From Neotabrizicola shimadae (lineage in GTDB: Bacteria; Pseudomonadota; Alphaproteobacteria; Rhodobacterales; Rhodobacteraceae), in assembly GCF_019623905.1 (NCBI RefSeq), contig NZ_CP069370.1, forward strand, positions 682,001 through 746,000: a DNA stretch of 64,000 nt. The letters are read 5' to 3'. Positions 56,970 to 64,000 of the stretch are shown one piece after another. Made by a program: the position numbers and the translations under genes. How positions within the stretch are numbered: the first letter of the stretch is position 1; every line of letters starts with the position of its first letter. The notes beneath the pieces were generated by a model. That model was given only the letters and a program-made list of their open reading frames with translations. It had not been told where the DNA came from and ran no database searches.

Positions 56970-58271
56970 TCAGAGACCGAGACGGTCGCGCATGGAGAAC
57001 CAGGTCATCGCCAGCACCAGCATGGGCCAGCGCAGCGCCACGCCGCCGGGAAAGCGGGGGCGGGGAAGCGAGGCCATGAGGTCGAAGCGTTCGGCCTGGC
57101 CGGCCACCGCTTCGGCGAGGATCTTGCCGGCGAGCGTCGCCATCGCGACGCCGTGGCCAGAATAGCCGGAGGCCGAAAGCACGTTGCGGTGGGGCCGGAT
57201 GAAGCAGGGCATCCGGTTCATGGTGATGGCCAGCGTGCCGCCCCAGGCATAGTCGATCTTGACCCCCTTCATTTGGGGATAGACCTCCAGCATGGGTTTC
57301 GACACCGTCTTGATGATGTCAGGGAAGTGCCAGCCATAGCTTTCGCCGCCGCCGAACAGGAGGCGGTTGTCCTCGGAGAGGCGCCAGTAGTTCACCACGA
57401 ACTTGGTGTCGGCCACGGCTACGGGTTTCGACAGCACGTCCTTCGCGCGATCGCCCAAGGGTTCGGTCGCGACGATGAAGTTGTTGATCGGCATGACCCG
57501 GGCGGCGACCTCTTCCTCCAGGTGGCCGAGATAGCCGTTCGCGGCGAGGATGACGTGGTCGCAGGTCACATGCCCATGCGCGGTTTCCACCACCGGATGC
57601 GCGCCGTGCCGGATGTTCAGAACTTCCGAGCCTTCGTGCAGGCGCGCGCCGGCCTTGGACGCGGCGGCGGCGAGGCCGATGGCGTAGTTCAGCGGGTGGA
57701 CATGGCCTGCGCCCCAGTCGATCTCGCCGCCCTTGTAGACGGGCGATCCGATGAGGGCACGGATGCCGTCACGGTCCAGCGGCTCCAGCTGGTCATAGCC
57801 GTAGTCGCGGTGGAGTTTCTCGGCATAGGCATGGGTATCGCGGACTTCGGCATCGGACCAGCAGGCATGGGCCACGCCGGGGTGGAAGGTCACAGGCATG
57901 GCATGATCGCGGATCAGGTCGCGGACGAGAGCCTTTGACTCCTCGGCCAGCGACCAGAGCGCCTTTGCGGCCTCGCGACCTGCGACCTTTTCCAGCCAGA
58001 CCTGATCCTGCCGCTGGCCCGAGCCCACCTGGCCGCCGTTGCGGCCCGAGGCGCCGAAGCCCACGCGGTGGGCTTCGAGCACCACCACGTCATAGCCGCG
58101 CTGCGCGAGATGAAGTGCGGCGGAGAGGCCGGTGTAGCCGGCGCCGACGATGCAGACATTGGCCTTTGCCGCGCCCTTCAGCGCGGGGAAGGGGGCCAGG
58201 TCGGCGCGCGTGGCGGCGTAGTACGAGCCGGGGTATTCCCCGGCCCGGTCGTTCACATGAAGGAGGTTCAT
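56970..58271 (-). CDS. FAD-dependent amine oxidoreductase (PuuB/OrdL-like)
   Basis: 433 residues. FAD-binding loop VCIVGAGYTGLSAALHLAQRG at residues ~39-59 (as VGAGYTGLSAALHL), then GFGASGRNGGQVGSGQRQDQ and the C-terminal TLAITMNRMPCFIRPHRNV and SGYSGHGVAMATLAGKILAE (cited in parts: GYSGHGVAMATLAGK). This matches gamma-glutamylputrescine oxidase PuuB and relatives in the DAO family. It should oxidise a gamma-glutamyl amine to the aldehyde plus H2O2. Seven bp after the PuuA-like gene at 58.3 kb, last of the operon. Confidence 0.88.
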   Translation of the reverse strand: MNLLHVNDRAGEYPGSYYAATRADLAPFPALKGAAKANVCIVGAGYTGLSAALHLAQRGYDVVVLEAHRVGFGASGRNGGQVGSGQRQDQVWLEKVAGREAAKALWSLAEESKALVRDLIRDHAMPVTFHPGVAHACWSDAEVRDTHAYAEKLHRDYGYDQLEPLDRDGIRALIGSPVYKGGEIDWGAGHVHPLNYAIGLAAAASKAGARLHEGSEVLNIRHGAHPVVETAHGHVTCDHVILAANGYLGHLEEEVAARVMPINNFIVATEPLGDRAKDVLSKPVAVADTKFVVNYWRLSEDNRLLFGGGESYGWHFPDIIKTVSKPMLEVYPQMKGVKIDYAWGGTLAITMNRMPCFIRPHRNVLSASGYSGHGVAMATLAGKILAEAVAGQAERFDLMASLPRPRFPGGVALRWPMLVLAMTWFSMRDRLGL

Positions 58272-58278
58272 CGCCGCC

Positions 58279-59634
58279 TCACACGTTCAGCAGAAGGTGC
58301 TCGCGCTCCCACGGGCTGATGACCTGAAGGAACTCCTTGTATTCGTTCCGCTTGACCGAGTCGTAGACCTTGACGAACTCGACGCCCATCACCTCTTTCA
58401 GCGCCTCGTCCTCGTCCAGGATGTCGAGCGCGTCGCCGAGGTTCACCGGGATGTCCTCGTTGTCGATATAGGCCGAACCGGTGAATTCGGGGCGGGCGCC
58501 CTTCTTTTCCATGAGGCCGAGGTAGCCGCAGGCCAGCGTGGCGGCGATGCCGAGATAGGGGTTGCAGTCCATGCCCGGCAGGCGGTTTTCCACGCGCCGC
58601 GCCGAGGGGCCCGAGATCGGCACGCGCAGGCCGGTGGTGCGGTTGTCGCGGCCCCATTCTAGGTTGATGGGGGCGGCGAAGTCGGGGACGTAACGGCGGT
58701 AGCTGTTCACGTAAGGCGCCAGCAGCGCGATGCCGGCGGAGAGGTGGTTCTGCAAACCGCCGATGAAGTCGAAGAAGGCGGGGGTTTCCACGCCCTTGGG
58801 CCCCGAGAAGATGTTCTTTCCGGTCTTGGTATCCACGACCGAGGTGTGGATGTGCATGGCCGAGCCCGGCTCGCCCGCGATGGGCTTGGCCATGAAGGTG
58901 GCGAAGCAGTCGTGGCGCAGCGCGGCCTCGCGGATGAGGCGCTTGAAGAAGAACACGTCATCGGCCAGGCGGACCGGATCGCCATGGGCGAGGTTCAGTT
59001 CGACCTGGCCCGCGCCGCCCTCTTGCAGGATACCGTCGATTTCCAGTCCCTGCGCTTCGGCGAAGTCATAGATGTCGTCGATGACCTTGCCGTATTCGTC
59101 CACGGCCGAGAGCGAGTAGGCCTGCTTGCCGGCCGCGCGGCGTCCGGAACGGCCCATCGGCGGGATGACGGGCAGGTTGGGGTCGATGTTGCGCGCGGTG
59201 AGGAAAAACTCCATTTCGGGCGCGACCACCGGGGTCCAGCCCTGATCGTTGTAGAGTTTCACGATGCGGCGCAGCACATTGCGCGGTGCATAGGGCACCG
59301 GGTTGCCCTCCTGGTCCTTGGCGTCGTGGATGACCTGAAGGGTCACGTCGGCCGTCCAGGGCGCCGCGGTGGCGGTGGTCCAGTCCGGTTCCAGGATCAT
59401 GTCGGGTTCGGTGAAGGCGTCGAAGGGGTTGTCGGCCCATTCGCCGGTGATCGTCTGGAGGAAGATCGAGTTCGGCAGGAAGTAGTTGGTCTGCTTGGCG
59501 AATTTCGCGGCGGGCATGGCCTTTCCGCGCGCCACGCCGGCGATGTCGCCGATGATGCATTCCACCTCGTCCACACGGCGGTTGCCAATGTAGTCGCGCG
59601 CCGCCTCGGGCAGCTGTTCAGTCCATTTGGACAT
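58279..59634 (-). CDS. Glutamine synthetase-family ligase (gamma-glutamylputrescine synthetase, PuuA-like)
   Basis: 451 residues. GS-fold signatures: VAPEMEFFLTARN, GAGQVELNLAHGD, EPGSAMHIHTSVVD, GRDNRTTGLRVPISG and RRVENRLPGMDCNPYL. PuuA adds glutamate to putrescine or similar amines with ATP. The sequence is closer in these features to PuuA than to GlnA, and the PuuB-like oxidase follows after 7 bp. Upstream, the PuuD-like amidotransferase ends 36 bp before it. Confidence 0.9.
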   Translation of the reverse strand: MSKWTEQLPEAARDYIGNRRVDEVECIIGDIAGVARGKAMPAAKFAKQTNYFLPNSIFLQTITGEWADNPFDAFTEPDMILEPDWTTATAAPWTADVTLQVIHDAKDQEGNPVPYAPRNVLRRIVKLYNDQGWTPVVAPEMEFFLTARNIDPNLPVIPPMGRSGRRAAGKQAYSLSAVDEYGKVIDDIYDFAEAQGLEIDGILQEGGAGQVELNLAHGDPVRLADDVFFFKRLIREAALRHDCFATFMAKPIAGEPGSAMHIHTSVVDTKTGKNIFSGPKGVETPAFFDFIGGLQNHLSAGIALLAPYVNSYRRYVPDFAAPINLEWGRDNRTTGLRVPISGPSARRVENRLPGMDCNPYLGIAATLACGYLGLMEKKGARPEFTGSAYIDNEDIPVNLGDALDILDEDEALKEVMGVEFVKVYDSVKRNEYKEFLQVISPWEREHLLLNV

Positions 59635-59670
59635 GTGTCACACTATGATTTGTGGGGTTGCCCCCGGACG

Positions 59671-60351
59671 TCACGCCCGGGGTTCCTTGAAGAAGGCGGC
59701 GATCCTGCCCGCCATTGTCCGGTCTTGCAGCGGTTCGGCCAGCCTCTGCGAGGCGGCCGCCATGACAGCTTCGGGGACCAGACCTTTGCCCCGGGTCTTC
59801 ATCAGCCCATCCACGAATTCGGGGCGGAATTCGGGGTGCGCCTGCACTGTCAGCGCGCGGTCGTCATACAGGAGCGCGGCGTTGGCGCAGAAATCGTTGG
59901 TGGCGATAACCTTCGCCCCCGGAGGCACCTGGGTGACCTGATCGCGGTGCCAGGCGTTCAGGGTGATCTTTTCACCGTCGAAGTCGTAATCGGTGGCCCC
60001 CACGGCCCAGCCATCGGCAAAGCGTTCCACCTTGCCGCCCATGGCTTGGGCGATGATCTGGTGGCCGAAGCAGACGCCGACCATGGGCACATGTTCGGCG
60101 AAGGCCTGGCGGATGAAATCCTCGAGCGGCGGGATCCAGGGGTGGTCTTCATAGACGCCGTGGCGCGAGCCGGTGATGAGCCAGCCATCGGCATCGTGCA
60201 CCGAGGCGGGAAACTCACCCTCGACCACCTTCCAGGTGCGGAAGGTGAAGCCGTGGCCATCCAGCAGGCGCTGGAACATGTCCGGGTAGTCGCCGTTGGC
60301 GTCCTGGAGCGCTTCGGGGGCAAGGCCGGTCTGGAGGATGCCGATCAGCAT
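59671..60351 (-). CDS. Class I glutamine amidotransferase-type hydrolase (PuuD-like)
   Basis: 226 residues. Nucleophile Cys in PMVGVCFGHQIIAQAMGG, and the His-x-Glu pair in LTVQAHPEF. It starts MLIGILQTGLAPEAL. The fold is shared by GMP-synthase-type amidotransferase domains; in a gamma-glutamyl-amine pathway such an enzyme (PuuD role) would hydrolyse the gamma-glutamyl product and release the amino acid. That role is inferred from neighbours. A TTTGATCAAA palindrome lies 66 bp upstream of its start. Confidence 0.85.
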   Translation of the reverse strand: MLIGILQTGLAPEALQDANGDYPDMFQRLLDGHGFTFRTWKVVEGEFPASVHDADGWLITGSRHGVYEDHPWIPPLEDFIRQAFAEHVPMVGVCFGHQIIAQAMGGKVERFADGWAVGATDYDFDGEKITLNAWHRDQVTQVPPGAKVIATNDFCANAALLYDDRALTVQAHPEFRPEFVDGLMKTRGKGLVPEAVMAAASQRLAEPLQDRTMAGRIAAFFKEPRA

Positions 60352-60417
60352 GATGTCACTTGGTTTTCGCTGAAGGTAATGTCCTTGCCGGATTCCGGCA
60401 AGAGGAACGCCGCGGCA

Positions 60418-60427
60418 TTTGATCAAA
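60418..60427. promoter_or_regulatory. Palindromic operator candidate TTTGATCAAA
   Basis: Perfect 10-bp palindrome with further symmetry outside (GC and GC one base beyond), 66 bp upstream of the PuuD-like start. The same 10-mer occurs at 39278-39287 and 61960-61969. Suggests its own regulated promoter inside the cluster. Confidence 0.6.
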
Positions 60428-60439
60428 CGCGGCGGCGTA

Positions 60440-60464
60440 CCCGGCCCTTTGCGCAAGGACCGGG
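60440..60464 (-). terminator. Stem-loop 3' of the second PuuA-like gene
   Basis: CCCGG-C-CCTT pairs with AAGG-A-CCGGG around a 5-base loop, one C-A mismatch, 9 bp beyond the stop of the ligase at 60474. It separates that gene from the PuuD-like gene, which has its own palindromic operator candidate. Confidence 0.4.
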
Positions 60465-60473
60465 CATCTGTCG

Positions 60474-61814
60474 TTACACCGTGTCGAGGTAGAGTTCGAC
60501 CTGTTCGCTTTCCGAAAGCTCGCCGATGTAGTGCAGTTCCTGGCGCTTGGTCTGCACGAGGTTCCGGATCAGTTCCGGATGCAGGAAGTTCGGCACGACT
60601 TCGGAATTCTCGAAGGCGTCGATCGCATGTTCCCAGCTGTCGGGGATCTGGTCCAGATCGGCGAAGGCATAGGCGTTGCCGGCGATCGGGGGCGGCGGGT
60701 CCAGCTCGCGCTCGATCCCGTCCAGGGCGGCGCCCAGAATGGTGGCGAGCATGAGGTAGGGGTTCACGTCGCCGCCGGCCACGCGGTGTTCGATCCGGCG
60801 GGCCGAGGGGTTGCCGGCCGGGATGCGAATGGCGGTCGTGCGGTTCTCATAGCCCCAGGCGATGGCGGTGGGCGCATGCTTGCCGGGGACCAGACGTTCG
60901 TAGCTGTTCTGGTGCGGCGCGAAGATCAGCGTGGAATCGTGCATCGCGCCAAGGCAGCCGGCTACGGCATTGCGCATGATCGCGGTGCCCTTTGGGCCGC
61001 CGCTGTCGAACACGTTGCGACCGTCGTTGTCGAGCAGGCTGAAGTGGGTGTGCAGGCCAGAGCCCGAGTATTCGGGGTAGGGCTTGGCCATGAAGCTTGC
61101 GGCAAAGCCGTGGCGGCGGGCGAGGCCCTTCACCAGCATCTTGAACAGCCAGGCATCGTCGGCAGCGCGCAGCGCGTCGTCGCAATGCATCAGGTTCACC
61201 TCGAACTGGCCGAGGCCGGTTTCCGAGGTGGAGGTGTCGGCCGGGATGTCCATGGCCTCGCAGGCGTCGTAGAGGTCGGTGAAGAAGGTGTCGAAAGCGT
61301 CGAGCGCGCGGATCGACAGCGTTTCGGCCGCCTTGCGGCGCTTTCCCGAGCGGGGCGAGGGCGGGACCTGTAGCGTCTTGCCGCTGTCGTCGATGAGGAA
61401 GAATTCGAGCTCCATCGCGCAGACGGGGGTCAGGCCGCGGGCCTTGAACCTGTCGACCACGGCGCGCAGCGCGTGGCGCGGATCGCCTTCATAGGGCAGG
61501 CCGTTTTCGCGGAACATCCAGATCGGCAGAAGCGCGGTCGGGGCTTCGAGCCAGGGCATCGGCATGAAGCCGCGTTCGGTGGGCTTCAGGATGCCGTCGG
61601 CATCGCCCTGTTCGAACACCAGCGGGCTGTCGTCGATGTCTTCGCCCCAGATGTCGAGGTTGAGGACAGAGAAGGGGAAGCGGGTTCCATCCTTCACCAC
61701 CTTGTCCGCGAAACGTGCCGGAATGCGCTTGCCGCGCGCCTGTCCGTTCAGATCGGCAGCCGCGACGCGGATCGTCCGCACATCGGGATGCTTTCTCAGC
61801 CAGTCCTTCATCAT
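60474..61814 (-). CDS. Glutamine synthetase-family ligase (PuuA-like), second of the cluster
   Basis: 446 residues. Signatures: CAMELEFFLIDDSGK, ETGLGQFEVNLMH, GSGLHTHFSLLD, ENRTTAIRIPAGN and RRIEHRVAGGDVNPYL. It differs enough from the ligase at 58.3 kb to be a separate paralogue, perhaps with another amine substrate. Located directly after the ABC permeases on the same strand, so the imported amine may be its substrate. A TTTGATCAAA palindrome lies 146 bp upstream of its start. Confidence 0.9.
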   Translation of the reverse strand: MMKDWLRKHPDVRTIRVAAADLNGQARGKRIPARFADKVVKDGTRFPFSVLNLDIWGEDIDDSPLVFEQGDADGILKPTERGFMPMPWLEAPTALLPIWMFRENGLPYEGDPRHALRAVVDRFKARGLTPVCAMELEFFLIDDSGKTLQVPPSPRSGKRRKAAETLSIRALDAFDTFFTDLYDACEAMDIPADTSTSETGLGQFEVNLMHCDDALRAADDAWLFKMLVKGLARRHGFAASFMAKPYPEYSGSGLHTHFSLLDNDGRNVFDSGGPKGTAIMRNAVAGCLGAMHDSTLIFAPHQNSYERLVPGKHAPTAIAWGYENRTTAIRIPAGNPSARRIEHRVAGGDVNPYLMLATILGAALDGIERELDPPPPIAGNAYAFADLDQIPDSWEHAIDAFENSEVVPNFLHPELIRNLVQTKRQELHYIGELSESEQVELYLDTV

Positions 61815-61959
61815 GTCAAATCAGGCCGGGGCACGGGCAGAACGGCGCCTTCGCCGAACCGGACCATGCCCTTGGTCCATTCCCCTTTTCGATCTCCCTC
61901 CCGCCGCGCCCCTGTTGCTCGAAGCGTTGATCGGCAGGTCCGGGCGGGTGCCCGGATAA

Positions 61960-61969
61960 TTTGATCAAA
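61960..61969. promoter_or_regulatory. Palindromic operator candidate TTTGATCAAA
   Basis: Third exact copy in the window, in the 164-bp interval between the permease stop codon (61979) and the start of the second PuuA-like gene (61814, minus strand). It is 146 bp upstream of the ligase start, flanked by AT-rich sequence. Confidence 0.6.
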
Positions 61970-61978
61970 AATAGCCTA

Positions 61979-62806
61979 CTACCGGAGCGCCCTTGGACGC
62001 AAGCGGATTCTGCTGCGCTGGTTCGAGGGCAGGTGCCGGTTGAGCCGGGCGTTCACGCGGCCGAAAAGCCAGGTGATGAACAGCGTGATCAGCACGAAGT
62101 AGAGCCCGATGATCGGGTAGGGGATGAAGGGGTTGAAGGTCTTGTCGGCGAAGTAGTTGGCGTAATAGAGCGCGTCGCCCATCTGCCGGAACGCCGGGAA
62201 GCTGGAGAAGAACACCAGCGTCGTGGCGTGGAAGAGGAAGATCGCCTCGTTGGTATAGGCGGGCCAGCCAAGCCTCAGCATGGTGGGCCACTGGATGCGG
62301 CGGAACTTCTGCCAGCCGGTGATGCCGTAGGCTTCGGCTGCCTCCAGATCTCCCTTGGGGATGGATTGCAGCGCGCCGTAGAAGATCTCGGCGGCATAGG
62401 CGCCGGTGTTGAGGAACATCACGAACAGCGCCCCGGCCCAGGCCTTCGTTGTCCAGGAGGTCTGGACGGTGATGCCGAATACGTCGATGCCGGCCTTTGG
62501 CAGCATCACCAGTGCTTCGTAGGCGAGGAAGAACTGGATGAAGAGGGGTGAGCCGCGGAAGATGAAGATGAACCATTCCGCAGGCTTGCGCAGGAAGGGG
62601 TTGTGCGCGGCCTTGGCGAGCGCCACGGCATTGGCGAGGAAGAAGCCGAAGAACAGCGCGAGGAAGCCGTAGTAGAAGTTCCAGATCAGGCCCGAGCCGA
62701 TGAGCGTGAACTGCTTGCACAGCGTGAATTCGTTCTTGGGCAGAAGCTGCTCGCCGATGCCGATGGAGCGCAGGCCGTAAGCCTGAATGATGTCCCAGCA
62801 GGTCAT
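61979..62806 (-). CDS. ABC transporter permease, polar amino acid/polyamine type (second)
   Basis: 275 residues. HisM/HisQ-type permease: ATPase-docking loop EAYGITGWQKFRRIQWPTMLRL, membrane segments such as GFLALFFGFFLANAVALAK and FIFIFRGSPLFIQFFLAYEAL. ATG overlaps the stop of the preceding permease gene by four bases. With the first permease it forms a heterodimeric channel. No ATPase gene is seen within the window; it may lie beyond 64000 with the binding protein. The ligase genes downstream suggest an amine substrate. Confidence 0.92.
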   Translation of the reverse strand: MTCWDIIQAYGLRSIGIGEQLLPKNEFTLCKQFTLIGSGLIWNFYYGFLALFFGFFLANAVALAKAAHNPFLRKPAEWFIFIFRGSPLFIQFFLAYEALVMLPKAGIDVFGITVQTSWTTKAWAGALFVMFLNTGAYAAEIFYGALQSIPKGDLEAAEAYGITGWQKFRRIQWPTMLRLGWPAYTNEAIFLFHATTLVFFSSFPAFRQMGDALYYANYFADKTFNPFIPYPIIGLYFVLITLFITWLFGRVNARLNRHLPSNQRSRIRLRPRALR

Positions 62807-63684
62807 GCCGCGGCCCTCCGCATCCGTTCACCCGCAGCGGTGGCCTGACCCCTGGACAGGCGCGCCGACAACCGGCCGAGCGCGATTTCACTGACGCGCG
62901 TCATCGCGAGGTAGAACACCAGAAGCACGAGGAAGTAGTAGAGCCGCCAGTCGCCGTGCGGGAACTCGTAGGCCTGGGTCTTGGACCCGCCAAGCTCCTT
63001 CGCATAATAAACGATGTCCTTGACCCCAAGCAGGAACAAGAGCGGCGTTGCCTTGATGAGGATCATCCAGAGGTTCGACAGGCCGGGAAGGGCATAGACC
63101 CACATCTGCGGCACGAGGATGCGGCGGAAGACCTGCCGGTGGCTCATGCCATAGGCTTCGGCGGTTTCAAGCTGGGCGCGGGGCACCGAGTTCATCGCGC
63201 CATAAAGTACGTTGGCGGTGAAGGCGCCGAAGACGATGGCGAAGGTCACCACGGCCAGCGAGAAGCCGTAGGCCTGGTGGATGAAGGGCGAGGCCGTGGC
63301 GGCGGGCACCTTGGCAGCGGGGCAGACCCGGAATTCCAGACCCTGCCAGGGCCAGGGCGTGCCCGAGGGGCAGACCGCGACGAATTTCAGGTATTCGATC
63401 ACCTGGTCCAGCACGATCACGAAGAACATGAAATAGACGATGTCCGGCACGCCTCGGACCATGGCGATGTAGATGCGACCGGCCCAGTGCAGGATGGGAT
63501 TGTGCGACCGCGCGGCGGTGGCGCCCACGAAGCCGAAGGCGATGGCGATCGGTGCGGTGATGGCCAGAAGCACGAGGACGGTGCCGAAGGACCAGTAGAA
63601 ATCCACATGCTTGCCTGAGGTCAGGTAGCAGTAGAACCAGTGCAGGCCCTCGAGCGTCTTTGGCTCGGCGCAGGAAGTGAACAT
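62803..63684 (-). CDS. ABC transporter permease, polar amino acid/polyamine type (first)
   Basis: 293 residues from ATG at 63684 (a TTG two codons earlier is less likely). Docking loop EAYGMSHRQVFRRILVPQM; a long loop between helices 2 and 3 (about residues 100-140) carries CPSGTPWPWQ. EVAMVRGVPDIVYFMFFVIVLD-type segment (cited in part: MVRGVPDIVYFMFF) is as in HisM-family permeases. It lies 72 bp after the binding-protein gene with a stem-loop between. Confidence 0.92.
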   Translation of the reverse strand: MFTSCAEPKTLEGLHWFYCYLTSGKHVDFYWSFGTVLVLLAITAPIAIAFGFVGATAARSHNPILHWAGRIYIAMVRGVPDIVYFMFFVIVLDQVIEYLKFVAVCPSGTPWPWQGLEFRVCPAAKVPAATASPFIHQAYGFSLAVVTFAIVFGAFTANVLYGAMNSVPRAQLETAEAYGMSHRQVFRRILVPQMWVYALPGLSNLWMILIKATPLLFLLGVKDIVYYAKELGGSKTQAYEFPHGDWRLYYFLVLLVFYLAMTRVSEIALGRLSARLSRGQATAAGERMRRAAA

Positions 63685-63721
63685 CGGCAAAATCCCGGGC
63701 GGCGGTCAGCGGATAGAGGAA

Positions 63722-63746
63722 GGGCGGGGCCTTTCGGGCCCCGCCC
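63722..63746 (-). terminator. Intercistronic stem-loop between binding protein and permeases
   Basis: GGGCGGGGCC and GGCCCCGCCC pair over 10 bp around a TTTCG loop, 9 bp after the stop of the binding-protein gene on the minus strand. Likely stabilises the binding-protein message, as at 19716-19735. Confidence 0.55.
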
Positions 63747-63755
63747 CGGGAAGGC

Positions 63756-64000
63756 TCAGCAGCCTTCCTTGCCAGCGTCGCCCCAGACGAGCGGCGAATC
63801 CGGGCCGAAGTATTCGGGCTTGGTGATCATCGCATCCAGCGTGCCGTCGCATTTCATCGACTTGATCGCGGCATCGAACTTTGCGCGCAGTTCGGCATCG
63901 GACTTGCGGAAGGCCATGCCGACCCCGCCGCCGATCATCTCGGTCTGGTCAAGCAGCACCAGCGCGCCGCCCGATTCGTCGGCGATGGGCTTGAGGTAGT
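63756..64000 (-). CDS. ABC transporter substrate-binding protein, C-terminal part (runs off the window)
   Basis: Only the last 81 residues are present, including VLLDQTEMIGGGVGMAFRKSDAELRAKFD (as GGGVGMAFRKSDAELRAKF) and the ending SPLVWGDAGKEGC. This agrees with a family-3 periplasmic binding protein whose final segment, with a conserved FRK-x-DAEL region, precedes the C-terminal helix. Expected to feed the two downstream permeases. Its start and signal peptide lie beyond the window. Confidence 0.85.
   Translation of the reverse strand, partial: YLKPIADESGGALVLLDQTEMIGGGVGMAFRKSDAELRAKFDAAIKSMKCDGTLDAMITKPEYFGPDSPLVWGDAGKEGC

Noticed and set aside
1-64000. tRNA, rRNA, CRISPR arrays, insertion sequences, prophage genes
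   Set aside because: None seen in any intergenic interval; no spaced direct repeats or transposase motifs apart from the elements listed.

Overview
The window is high-GC DNA from an alphaproteobacterium, most likely a member of the Rhodobacteraceae/Paracoccaceae. The indications are the gene families themselves: an RpoH(II)-type heat-shock sigma factor, phosphatidylcholine synthase, DUF6525, DUF1127 beside a LysR gene, DUF2339, a DUF484-xerC pair, and a glnD-murJ pair. The genus cannot be fixed from sequence alone. It looks like ordinary chromosome: no rRNA, tRNA, CRISPR array, transposase, integron or phage gene was found. Both ends are cut inside genes.

Layout. 0-7.2 kb (minus): 5' part of an exported alkylsulfatase, a Crp/Fnr regulator, murJ and glnD in a tightly overlapping run, and an LppC-type lipoprotein. 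7.3-9.6 kb (plus): rsmI, YraN, gshB. 9.7-13.3 kb (minus): comM-like ATPase, a GST fused to a Cys-rich tail, a CobC-like phosphatase and cobU. 13.4-20.5 kb (plus): rpoH(II) behind a sigma-E-like promoter, coaBC, dut, a membrane-anchored MoeB/ThiF enzyme coupled to a GH3 enzyme, and an amino-acid ABC substrate-binding protein plus permease with no ATPase gene beside them. 20.6-23.8 kb: a heavy-metal P-type ATPase bracketed by two inverted copies of a dispersed repeat, then a DMT exporter. 24-29 kb (plus): adenine deaminase, a CobW GTPase behind a near-perfect Zur-like operator, DUF6525, an SDR and an FAH-family hydrolase. 29-36.5 kb: truncated globin/DUF2237, a giant DUF2339 membrane protein, ileS with compositionally odd internal segments, and DUF1127. 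36.5-45.4 kb: LysR, ogt, two PLP aminotransferases with a glutamine-synthetase-like ligase, and a response regulator divergent from a hybrid histidine kinase. 45.5-49.5 kb (minus): CbiX-like chelatase, LysR, DUF1028, RidA and a Rieske oxygenase. 49.6-56.9 kb: priA, fsa, a DUF1194 von Willebrand protein, DUF484, xerC, pcs and a DMT transporter. 57-64 kb (minus): a polyamine-type gamma-glutamylation cluster (PuuB-like oxidase, two PuuA-like ligases, PuuD-like amidotransferase) downstream of an amino-acid/polyamine ABC transporter.

Most notable patterns. (1) A roughly 85-100 bp repeat occurs four times. It has an 18-bp palindrome, GCGTCCGAGCTCGGACGC, followed by a conserved tail. Three copies fill convergent gene junctions and two flank the P-type ATPase. 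(2) The palindrome TTTGATCAAA occurs three times, each time upstream of gamma-glutamylation or aminotransferase genes, and suggests a regulon joining the 39-kb and 57-64-kb loci. (3) There are strong operator or promoter candidates for Zur (cobW) and sigma-E (rpoH(II)). These are readings by eye; no database search or statistics could be run.
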